From Phallusia mammillata (lineage: Eukaryota; Chordata; Ascidiacea; Phlebobranchia; Ascidiidae), in assembly GCA_003260075.1 (NCBI GenBank), contig QLIY01000343.1, positions 1 through 64,000 of the forward strand: DNA of 64,000 bases, given 5' to 3'. The notes beneath the pieces were generated by a model. That model was given only the letters and a program-made list of their open reading frames with translations, ran no database searches and was not told the DNA's origin. Below, in pieces: positions 51,901-61,547 of this stretch. How positions within the stretch are numbered: the first letter of the stretch is position 1; each line of letters opens with the position of its first letter. The position numbers and the translations under genes are program-made.

Positions 51901-52111
51901 AAAATAAGAAATCTCAAAAAATACGCTTACCTAGGCCGTCTTCTATATTGATACTTGATTGCAGTTGCAGCGTTGACGAAAATCCACTAAAAACTAGAAC
52001 AACTGCAATACAGGCCACTACAAATCTTCTTTTTACTTTGACTTTAATCTTGTGTCTAGCTCTTGAATGGGCTTCAATATCTTTATTCTCGGCCTTATTA
52101 GTCGTCTTCAT
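46957..52111 (-). CDS. UNC93-like multi-pass membrane protein
   Basis: Eight exons, transcribed right to left: 51931-52111, 50852-51001, 50409-50590, 49271-49538, 48437-48627, 48183-48347, 47503-47737, 46957-47141, giving about 518 residues in one consistent frame. The family is a major-facilitator-type set of ~11-12 helices related to UNC93A/UNC93B. Supporting segments: STLQLQSSINIEDGLGTKAT after a first hydrophobic helix, YLLMATGVIVGFAESLFWVP, FSDLTRAYTSCVMGVSQVGI, and MFYANREVSFTIANVGFAAG. A glycosylation-rich loop (NSSNSNLT) lies in exon 4 and a long charged loop in exon 5. Start: ATG at 52111; the frame extends upstream only through a non-ATG codon to a stop at 52193. A perfect donor (GTAAGT) overlaps the last codons at 46968-46973, so a further exon may replace the short tail. 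The family role in vertebrates is poorly defined for UNC93A. Confidence 0.88.
48858..48923 (+). repeat. G66 homopolymer in UNC93-like intron 4
   Basis: Sixty-six G flanked on both sides by GGTGTAGCTG-type sequence, so a very short direct repeat brackets it. It is the longest of the plus-strand G-runs. Confidence 0.95.
49080..49740 (+). repeat. SINE-like pieces in UNC93-like introns 3 and 4
   Basis: A degenerate B box GGGTTCTAATCCC lies near 49088-49100 (intron 4). A tail of the same family as at 35.9 kb (GGTGGCCGACTGATTCGGCA, then TGACGCTTTTTATGGGTCTG) lies near 49660-49705 (intron 3). They may be two separate insertions. Confidence 0.5.
49660..50408. repeat. Duplicated intron 3 / exon 3 segments around two G-runs
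   Basis: Sequence from about 49667 reappears at 50091-50231, and 49883-50080 reappears at 50242-50444, with G-runs at 50081-50090 and 50232-50241. The first copy of the second block includes the last ~40 bases of UNC93-like exon 3 (at 50050-50080) truncated by the G-run. Only 50409-50590 is a complete exon. Confidence 0.85.
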
Positions 52112-52589
52112 TTCATGGGCGACAGAGCAAATTCTCGTGTTTCGCTGGTGTGGCAAAACTATTACTCTTGACAAGTCAACAGTCAACTCTTCCTATCACG
52201 GTACCAGCTGGTATTTTTATGACGACAAAATCTGCTGACTGAACTGATGTGAGTTCATGAAACTGTCTCATTACAGATACATATGGCTTTTTCCAATTGG
52301 TAACGCGTAATTAGCAACAAAAAAAAACAGTGCTCAAAATTTTAATTGGATCTTGACTGATGCATCGACTTATTATTAACGCAAGTTTAAAAGTCAAACT
52401 CATCATAAAACAAACGTTTTGTACAAACCGTCTCTACTCATCCAATATTTTCAACTGGATGACACATGTGATCAGCTGTGGTCACTGAAGCGTGCAGTAT
52501 TGTGTCTTGTATTTGTAATTTGTATTAGGTTTGTTTGCTGGGTTTTTGAATTGAATGCTTTATTGTGTTCTAATGTGCTAAACACTACC
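52112..52589. promoter_or_regulatory. Shared upstream region of the UNC93-like and VAC14 genes
   Basis: The start codons of the two divergent genes are 478 bases apart. The interval must contain both 5' leaders and promoters unless a leader intron extends either gene. No TATA or named element is claimed. Confidence 0.6.
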
Positions 52590-55500
52590 ATGAACCCCAC
52601 TATATTATCACCAGCCATCATACGCATGCTACATGACAAGTTGTATGAACGAAGAAAAGTCGCCGCGCTAGAAATTGAAAAGTAAGTTGTTTTTGTTGCT
52701 TTGTTTGTTTGAGTTGAGTTTATTTGCTTGATAATTTGTAAATTAATAAATAACACATGACAGCCAACGAACTTTGATACACAAGACACATACTTAAATA
52801 GAAGCTTTGATAAAAAAACAAAATTATATTTTCACTGATGGTGACAATTGTTTTTGTAGAAACGTCTTTAACGTCCGTCTGAAAATCATAACAGGTTGCC
52901 TAAATTGAACGAAAAAAGGAAAACTGTAATTTTGTGTAATACAAGTTAATGTGTCTATTTAAGTTTCAAGTTTGTTAAAGAAAATTCAAAAAATTAAGTT
53001 TTTATGTGTCTAAGCCAAAATAAACAATTTATGAAAAATATAAACAACTGTACAAAATGTCGTGATTGTTTTATGCGTATTTAACACAAACTGGTTTTGG
53101 TGCTAAAGTTTACAAAATAACTTTTTTAGGCAGGTCAGGAGCTATGCGAATGAAGGAAGTAGCATTCAAATTCAAGAAACTGTAACCCTACTGGCTCGTG
53201 ACTATACCCTTTCACAAAACCCGAACAGTAGGAAAGGAGGATTGATTGGACTTGCTGCATGTGCCATCGCATTGGGAAGCCAGGTTGATTATTATTCATT
53301 TATTTGATTGTTGTGGGTTCAGAAATATAGACCTTTGCTTATGTTGAATTGCATATGAACACCTGGAAAAAAATTACAATTATGTAAATGCCTGTGCCAT
53401 TGGTCTATTGCATTAAAATGAACTGTAAATTTTGACCTTTTGTGTATTAGAACATTCAGCCATATCTGGAAAGTCTGTTGAAACCAGTTTTGATTTGCTC
53501 ATCGGACCAGGATAGCAGAATGAGATATTTTGCTTGTGAATCTCTGTACAACATTGTCAAAGTGTCGCGATCAGACACACTTCCGTATTTTAATGAACTG
53601 TTTGATGTCTTAAGCAAAGTGAGTGACCAACATTTTGCATGTACTTGGGTTTGCATTGTTATTGTATCAAAAGCAATTAAAATTTGTGCTTAAGTCCAGA
53701 GATGCATTTAATCCTAGAAATGTATTTTTGCATGTTTTGTAAGTTTCTTAAACTTTTTTATGGGTTTAATGGACTGAGTAAACTTGCAATTCCAATGTTT
53801 CTATTTTTAGTTGTCTTCTGACCCAGACACTAATGTTCGAAATGGATCAGAGCTTTTGGATCGACTATTAAAGGCATGTAGCTTAATCATGTGTTGGAGA
53901 TCAAATAGCTGTTATTTATACATGTGATATATTGCTTGAAGAAGAATAAGTAGATTATCTTCTGTTTCTAATATATTTAACACCTAGTTCTTTTAACAGT
54001 CATTTGAAACTTCCGTAATCAGACTTCAACAAAAAACAAGTTATTGCACATTTTATTGCTGTTTTTCAAACAAAATGGGCTGAAAGTTTAAAAAAAAATC
54101 TTGACTTTCAGGTCCAAAATTCAAAAAAAAAAATTTACCCATAAAATTGACTCCCAACTCTACATGGCAAATGATCTAGTTTTTGACATTGCGTTGTAAA
54201 TAATACGAAAATCCTTTACCAGTTTATTTTAAAACCTTTAATAAAATCAATTAGATATGAGTAGTAAACATTTTTGTTTGTGAAATTTTAGGATATTGTA
54301 ACTGAAACACCAGCATTTGACGTTGCTGCATTTGTCTTGCTGCTAAGGGAGAGATTTTACATCAAAAAACCTCACACAAGACGGTTTCTTGTCCAATGGC
54401 TCATATGTATTATGTCCATTCCTGAAATTGACACGCTTGCTTTTCTACGAGAGCTTCTGGATGCATTATTTCTCATTTTGGGTGATTCAAGCAAAGAAAT
54501 ACGAAACATGTGAGTCAGACTTAAATTGAGTTTTGAGCAGGCAAAATATATGATATGACTCACTATTTGGTATTATATTTACCAAGTTTATTTCGGCAAA
54601 ACATTTAGCTTTTATTTTTTATATACCTGCCAATAACTTACGATACAAAAGTACACTGAACACTTTTTAAAAGAACAAATTTTCTGGCAATAAAACAATT
54701 TCTTTTGAAAACAGAAATTTGTCTAAGCAATTAACTTTGCATTTGCCTAAATGAACTGAACAATTGGCATACCAAAAGTTTAGGATCGTGTTGAAAAGAG
54801 TTTATGCATTTGTGATTTATTCCTGGATGATTGTTAGATGATTCAGGAAAAGGTCATCATCAATCAAAACCATGAACATATGTAGAATCATGCATTGCTG
54901 TGATATTCAATGCAGCTTAGTCTTCTTAAAGTTCAGTGTTTTCAATTTTACTGCAGAAAAATATTTTGGTATTTTATTGAATTGGGTATGGGCATGGGTT
55001 ACAGCACAGTGTAAGTATCCTAACTAATCTGGTAATAAAATGAACATGTGATATTTTGTTAAACATGTTGATTTTATGGTTTGTAAACTGAATATAGGTT
55101 CATAAGTTTATAGGTGTCAGTATTTCCAAGGTGTTTTGGCCAAAGTGACAGCTCTTTGCATAAGAATCTTAGTGTAGGTTTCTAATCATAACCTTTATAT
55201 TTAAGTGTTTAATTGGCAAAGCCACAACTACAGGGAACTTACTGCTTTCTGTAAAATATGTAGTGAAGTACATGTTTTGTAGCTTAAATTTATTTTGTGT
55301 TGTAAGTTCAACCACTGTTCAAATGGTAAAAATGTATATATGATCACCTACAACAGGGGTGCACAACCTACCGCTATACAACCACATGTGGCCACAGAGA
55401 TGGATTTATGCAATCGTAAACATGTGTAAAATACATGTACTGTTGACTGTGAATTGATTAAAACTCTTTTGCTGGACATTTAGCTTTGAAAAACTGGTTG

Positions 55501-58500
55501 ATAAAATAAGGACCTGTGATGTGGTCGTCATGGCAAAAAGGTTGTGTAGCCATGACTTAGAAGTATAGTTTAAATAAATCTATCAAATTTATTTCATTTA
55601 GGTGTCAAAATATGTTGAATGAATTTCTGGTGAAAATAGGTGACACACCACAGAGGGTAGATTTCAATGGAATGATAAATATTGTGGTTGGACATTGTCA
55701 GTCTCCAGGTCTCACAAGTGTTTGTAATCCTTTTGTTTTTACTGCATGCAGACATTATATATACAACCTTACCATATAATATAACAAACAAACAAGCTTT
55801 GACATGAAAAGAAAGAATATTATTATGCTAAAAAGATATTTTTTTTGTAAAAAGTCTTGTGTCAGGCATACTGTATTACAATTATTGCTCTTTCAGCAGA
55901 TTTTATTGTAGAATAACCCATGTCTCGATGTTTCATATGAGACACCTTCAGGATAATGGAATATGGCAAAAAAGCTTTATTTACTTAACTTTCAATTTTT
56001 TTGCAGATACGCTAATCAAGGGAACCGCTTTGGAATGGCTTCACAAGTTTATCAAATATGCTGGTCCACAAATATTACCTTTTGCATCTGGGATAGTTGG
56101 TGCTATTTTGTCAACCTTAGCTTGTGAAGAACCTGAGCACAAAAATATCCTTTCTGAAAATAGATTAGAAAAAGCAAAAAATATATTACATTTAATAGGA
56201 AATGTGTGACATTTATAAAATCTCGATTAAAGCATGAAGAAGTTCATTGTGGTGTTGCAACGCCATACGGGTATACAGTTTGACCACCAACTACAAATTT
56301 TAGTACTACTACAATGCTAAGTCCCGACTCTTCTGGTGTTTTCGGTTCATAGGATGAAAAATAGTGACAAACAATTTCAAAGTTGACAAAATTTATCATT
56401 ACATTGTTGGTTCTCAGTTAACAAAGATAAATGTCTTTGGCAGTCTGTTTGTAGGTCTATATTACTGCTTATGTAAGACTAGTCAAAAAGTTTTAAAAAA
56501 AATCCAAGACAACTCTCCATTTCCAATTTACAAAATCAATACATTATTTATTTCCAATTGTGTTTGAAAATTAAAACAGTTTATAATACTAAAGATTTTG
56601 TTTTGTTGTTGCTTGGCAAAAGTCAACTAGTATATTATAATTCTTTAACTGATCCAATAAACATGTGAAAGAAACAGCAAAGATGGCAAATCAGAGTTTG
56701 ATGAAACTGATTGGAAGCAACTATGACCAAAAAGATCAAGAGCATGAGTAAGCACTACTTATTCCACAAAACAATATTTCAAGTGATTTACCAACACAGC
56801 AACTAATAAATCTCTTTTACTATCAAAACAGTAATTGGCAAATTATTGGCCGCAGTTCAATTGTGAGTTCAAACGCGATTTTTTATTTGAGCCACACCTC
56901 AAGTGACATAGGCATAAAACACCTAATTTTGTGTTCGGGTCTTGTTTAGTAACTAACACATTTGTACACATTAATTTAACGGATACAACATTAAAAAGAG
57001 TAAGTTTTTGGCTTGGTAAGTTAAAGGCTACATGGCCTCTCTGGTACAAGTGATTACTAGTTTCGGTAACCTAAGCAAAAGTTGCTGCTGCTCTAAAACA
57101 CTATGCTTTGTTTCTAATCCTTGGTTTAGTTTGTTGAAACCTATTGTTCCATTTCCCTCCCATTGTATGTAACTATGAATTTTGGTAAAAACAATATGGG
57201 AGCATTTTAATCAATTTGGGGAGATTGGTGTCTTTGAGTGCCTAACAGATAGAAACACTGACAAAAATGATTTTGTTTCATTACCTTTCAAAAGAGATGG
57301 TGCGCTAAAACTGGCTTACGCTGAAAGAAATCAAGAACTAGATGACTTCATCATTCACAAGCGTCTTGTCAATGTAGCTTAGGGATTTTAGCAAAACTTT
57401 TTCATGAAATGTTTTTTTGCTCATAGGTCTTCACTACCTTTGAAAGAAATGGTCTCTGTTTTTAAACAATATCTTTACTCCAAATCAACTGTTACCAAGT
57501 GTGCTGTGATAAGATGGATCTCCCATCTGCTTGTGCAAATTCCATACAGTGTAAGTTCTTCATACAAACTTCCTTTTCTGACGACATTAACAATTGTTTG
57601 TTGGTTTGCTAGTTTTAAGGCAGATTTTGATGCCAGCCTTTTGAAATTTTGTGTGCATAATTTATATGCCAGTTAGTACCATTATAAACCCATTGCTTTT
57701 GAACCGATGCATGCATATTTTTAGTGAATTGTTTATCACTACTGTTTGTGCAATTATAAAAATAACATTTCAATAAGTTTTTCCACCAAATAAAGGTAAG
57801 ATTGCAAATGGCCTGGAAGAATTATAACAGTATAGGCATTATATCGCATTAGACTGTTTTAATGTTCTCTCCAAAGCAGTTTTATCACTCTAGGCTTTTA
57901 TATTGTGTTTTAGATTTTCAACCACATTGAACAACTTTTCCCAGAAGTAATGAGGATGCTGACAGACCATGCAGACGAGGTAGAGAAAAGAGTAGTATTT
58001 TTCCACCACTGTGCAGTACTACACTGTTTTTTAGGGCTTGATGGCAAAGATGCAAGTGTGCATGATGACGCTTACACTTTATCTTTGCTGTTACCAAAAA
58101 GCAGTTTTATATTGAAAGCATTTTTCTTCCCAAAAGGGTTTTGGTTTATGTAATTTGCTATAAATGAAAAAGTAGTTTGTTGGTGTACTACAACCTTGTT
58201 AGTGTACTACAACCCGGAAACAAAAACTCGAAAACACCGTTGTTTTGTGTAGCCAAATAAAATCCTAACTTTACTTCCTTTTTTAAGGTGGTTTTAAAAA
58301 CCTTGGAATGTTTGGCTGAAATAGCATCTTCGCCTGCTGGAAAACCAATAGATAGCAAATTGTCTGTAGGAACCAGGCAAAATTGTAAGTTTTTTTAGTC
58401 ATCGGTACTTAATTGTTTCTCCAAAATCGGACAACATTTTTTTTTTATTAAATATTTTGACATTACTGGCTGTTTTTGTGACGTTCAGTATTATTACGTC

Positions 58501-61500
58501 ACCAGTAAACGCTTCGACGCAATCTCTGACGTCACCGCTGGTTTTGAACGTCTACTTCACAAAGTTTATTCATCAGCTGTTGGAACTGTTTAAAACCGAC
58601 AATAATTTGTTGGAAGTTCGAAGCACATTTATAATCAGGTAACTTTGTCAGCATAATCTTCCCTTTTTTGTAACAGATACCTGTACTGCTTATGCATGTT
58701 GCTATTTAAAGCTAAGAAAGAAGAACCCTATCGGCTGTCTTACATGAATATGCTTTGGCATCCCCATAAGTCTTATTTTAAATTACTACAGACGAATCTG
58801 GTTAACCTTAAAATCAATGTAAATTTATGTAAAAGCTTCAAGCCAATAATAGACAAGCTGCAGACAGTGCACACTGTTTCAAACTTTTTAGCCTGTTACA
58901 CCCAACAAACTGTAGTGTCGTTAGGCCGTCTCTTGTCACCAGTACACTGATGAGACCTTATTGGTCAAAACATATTGCACTGTCTGTAGTTAACACTCTT
59001 GATTTTAGTGTGAAAAAATCCACAATATCTTTCCGTAATGAATTTTTTTCTCGACAATTGACTAGTTTGTGATTTACTTTCCCAAATTAAACAAAAAATG
59101 CAGTGAACAGGAATTTACTACATTCATCTTTGACTCGCTTTGTTTAATTGGTGCCATGTTCATTTTTAAGACAACTTTGCGCGCTGTTGAACGCGGAAAA
59201 CGTATTTCGGGCAATAGCAGAAGCGCTTTGCGTTGAAGGCAAAAAAGAAGACGAACTGTTCGTTGACGGCGAAAACCCGAAATTTTGTGCACACGCTGTA
59301 AAGAAGATTAACAGCATCCTGATGACATCCAGTGAATTACAAGAACTACGCGATAAACTGAAGAACGGAGAGGGCAGTGTAAGTTATCTCCTGCTGTGTT
59401 TGGTGTTCAGATAATCGTTTTGACAAAAGTGGTTACTTATCTTTGATGTAATTAACAATTTCAAGTTTCTGAGGCAATTTTGTGCTCATATTCATTTTCA
59501 AAAGTGTCTTTTTATTTTTTTACTTTTTGACAACTTAAATTTACGAAAGTTAATGTTTCTTTAAATTTAATTTCCAAACTTGTCAGACAACGTGCACCTA
59601 TGTCTCATGATCTGTGTAAATTCAAATGTATGACCAAAATCTACATCTGTGCAATATTTTTTTCCAGGAAACAAGCGACTTCTTCTGCTGCTTATACAAG
59701 AGTTGGTGTCACAATGCTGTTGCTACCATCACCTTATGTTTGCTCACACAAAACTATCAGCAATGTTGTCAGCTTCTAAATAAATTGTATCCTTTGTTAT
59801 TAGCTATGACTTTTCCATATTATAACCGTTACACATAAACTATAACCTACGTTAGCTGTACCACTGCAACTGATATACAAAGATTGTGGGTTTAAATCCC
59901 ACCATTGGCATCAATTTTATCTCGCCTTTTGCTGCATATTTGAAAGTGCTGTTATAAGTTTGACTATTTTGACTAATTTTTTTTCTAAATCTTGTGATTC
60001 CTTAACTATTGTCTTCAGTTCAGATTGGGGGGGGGGAAATGAAAAAATACCCCAATGGATGTTCGACAACTTAATCATTGAAGTAAGTGTATATTTATTC
60101 TCTGACCATTTTTAATTTCTGACAGTTTTGAGGTTACAACTACTGGAATCACCGTGTCGGCGTTATCTCACCAAATCACTCTACTCCTTACGGGGGGGGG
60201 GGTGCATATTTGAAAGCGCTTTTATAAGTTTGACTGTTTTGACAATAAATATAGGTGATATAGTTTCACTATATATTTTTTCTAAATCTTGTGATTCCTT
60301 AACTATTGTCTTCAGTTCAGATTTTGAGTTGACTGTAGAATTTTTGTTGGAACTCGATAAGCTGGTGCAGCTGCTGGAATCACCCATATTTGCTTGTAAG
60401 TAATTTCTCTTATCTAGTGAGAATGACCACATCATGCGTTGTCCGTCCACCGGATCCACCGAAAAATAAAATGAAAAAAAAACACCCCAATGCATGTTCG
60501 GCAACACAATCATATGTTTTTGTATTGATATATTTTTTCTCTGACCATTTTAATTCCTGACAGTTTTGAGGTTACAACTATTGGAATCACCGTGTCGGCG
60601 TTATCTCACCAAATCACTCTACTCCTTACTTATGTTGCTGCCCCAAAGTCGGTCCTTCGACACTCTATGTCACCGCCTTAACTGCGTCCCAAACCCGCAT
60701 CTCCTACCTGAACTATCCGAGTGAGTAACATTGTTTTACTATTTAACTTTCTGCTTGCAACCAGTTCGAATTTCGAAAAAAATATTCTAAAAACTGTTGA
60801 TGGTGATTGATACAGATGTCGATTCAAACTACTCACTACTCGACAACTACTCGTTTTTATGTTTGTTTATTGTCCACAAACGACATGCTTCAATTTTACT
60901 GCTATAGTCTTGGGCGAGTACTCTTACCAAACTCGACCTGTACTCGTTTTATTTTAATGCCCATTAACTTGTATTTGGCAACAAGTATTTCATAAAGAGT
61001 CTTTATTTGTTACGAGTACTTTTTAACAAACTCTCGCTTCTACTCTACTCGTTTTGTTATTTTAATACTAATGACTTGTATTGGCAGTACATATTTTATT
61101 AAGAGTATGAAGTTCCTACTAGTACTTTTAACGAACTCGAGTTTCTACTCGCTACTCGTTTTTTTGTTATTTTGTTGTGTACTGACTTGTATTCAGCAGC
61201 ACGTATTTCATAAAGAATCATAGATTGTTACGAGTACCTTTGAACAAACTCGAGTTCCTACTCGCGCAGACATAGCAACTCCGGTAACCGACTCGACGAC
61301 GTGGGGGGGGGGATTGTGTACTGACTTGTATTCAGCAGCACGTATTTCATAAAGAGTCATAGATTGTTACGAGTACCTTTGAACAAACTCGATTTCCTAC
61401 TCGCGCAGACATAGCAACTCCGGTAACCGACTCGACGACGTCGATTTCGACGAATTGTTCCAACATTTTGTCACCGTTCAACGTCAACATGCGGCCTTTC

Positions 61501-61547
61501 GAAAACACAAAAGACTACAGGCCTCTGCTGCTATTCATGCCACGTGA
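52590..61547 (+). CDS. VAC14: VAC14 orthologue, PIKfyve complex scaffold
   Basis: Seventeen exons join into one 728-residue frame: 52590-52681, 53130-53283, 53451-53618, 53811-53873, 54292-54509, 55602-55708, 56007-56203, 56683-56747, 57427-57550, 57914-57979, 58288-58384, 58506-58638, 59171-59378, 59668-59786, 60316-60395, 60564-60720, 61409-61547. VAC14 is a HEAT-repeat scaffold that oligomerises and holds the PIKfyve kinase and FIG4 phosphatase on endolysosomes to control PI(3,5)P2. Clear hallmarks are [18 protein letters not shown] near the N-terminus, [88 protein letters not shown], and LRLQLLE...LLMLLPQS. The human protein is about 780 residues; the shortfall is mainly in the variable middle linker. 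Exon 7-8 junction is the least certain (donor AAT|GTGTGA). Intron 4 uses a GC donor. Extra broken copies of exons 15, 16 and 17 lie next to G-runs and are excluded. Confidence 0.93.
55354..55554. mobile_element. Miniature hAT-like element in VAC14 intron 5
   Basis: Begins CAGGGGTGCACAACC; the right end AGGTTGTGTAGCCATG is a degraded inverse. Flanks ACCTACAA and ACTTAGAA match at six of eight bases. It ends 47 bases before exon 6. The terminus resembles the nested element at 10543. Confidence 0.65.
57182..57382 (+). pseudogene. RRM (RNA-recognition motif) relic in VAC14 intron 8
   Basis: One open frame reads [20 protein letters not shown] and continues with a [11 protein letters not shown] strand and [15 protein letters not shown]. 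This follows the hnRNP A/B, Musashi and DAZAP1 RRM plan: helix 1 with the FxxFGEI motif, a strand, the RNP1 region with aromatic positions lost, helix 2, and the HxLDGRxIDPKR-like end. RNP1 is damaged (FVSLPFK in place of GFGFVxFK), it has no proper start, and it lies in an intron, so it is a decayed retro-copy or exon relic. Confidence 0.45.
59875..59910 (+). repeat. tRNA-like B box in VAC14 intron 14
   Basis: GTGGGTTTAAATCCCACC is a self-complementary TpsiC-arm-like sequence close to a Pol III B box. No complete tRNA fold was found. It is probably a SINE head. Confidence 0.45.
59990..60315 (+). repeat. Truncated extra copies of VAC14 exons 15 and 16
   Basis: At 60012-60026 the start of exon 15 appears and is cut off by ten G (60027-60036). 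At 60124-60191 the first two thirds of exon 16 appear and are cut off by eleven G (60192-60202). Complete versions follow at 60316-60395 and 60564-60720 with identical splice borders. The scrambled order (15', 16', 15, 16) fits two allelic contigs laid end to end. Confidence 0.88.
60818..61402 (+). repeat. Degenerate ~90-100-bp tandem repeat in VAC14 intron 16
   Basis: Units contain CTACTCGTTTT, a GACTTGTATT...GCA...ACGTATTTCATAAAGAG segment and TTACGAGTACTTTT.AACAAACTCG. About five units are recognisable, the last repeated once more after the G10 run at 61303-61312. The intron ends directly after the array, at the exon 17 acceptor. Confidence 0.75.
61268..61440 (+). repeat. Truncated extra copy of VAC14 exon 17 start
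   Basis: ACATAGCAACTCCGGTAACC and the following bases of exon 17 occur at 61270-61302, cut by ten G (61303-61312), and again in full from 61409. The preceding intron sequence is repeated with it. Confidence 0.9.
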
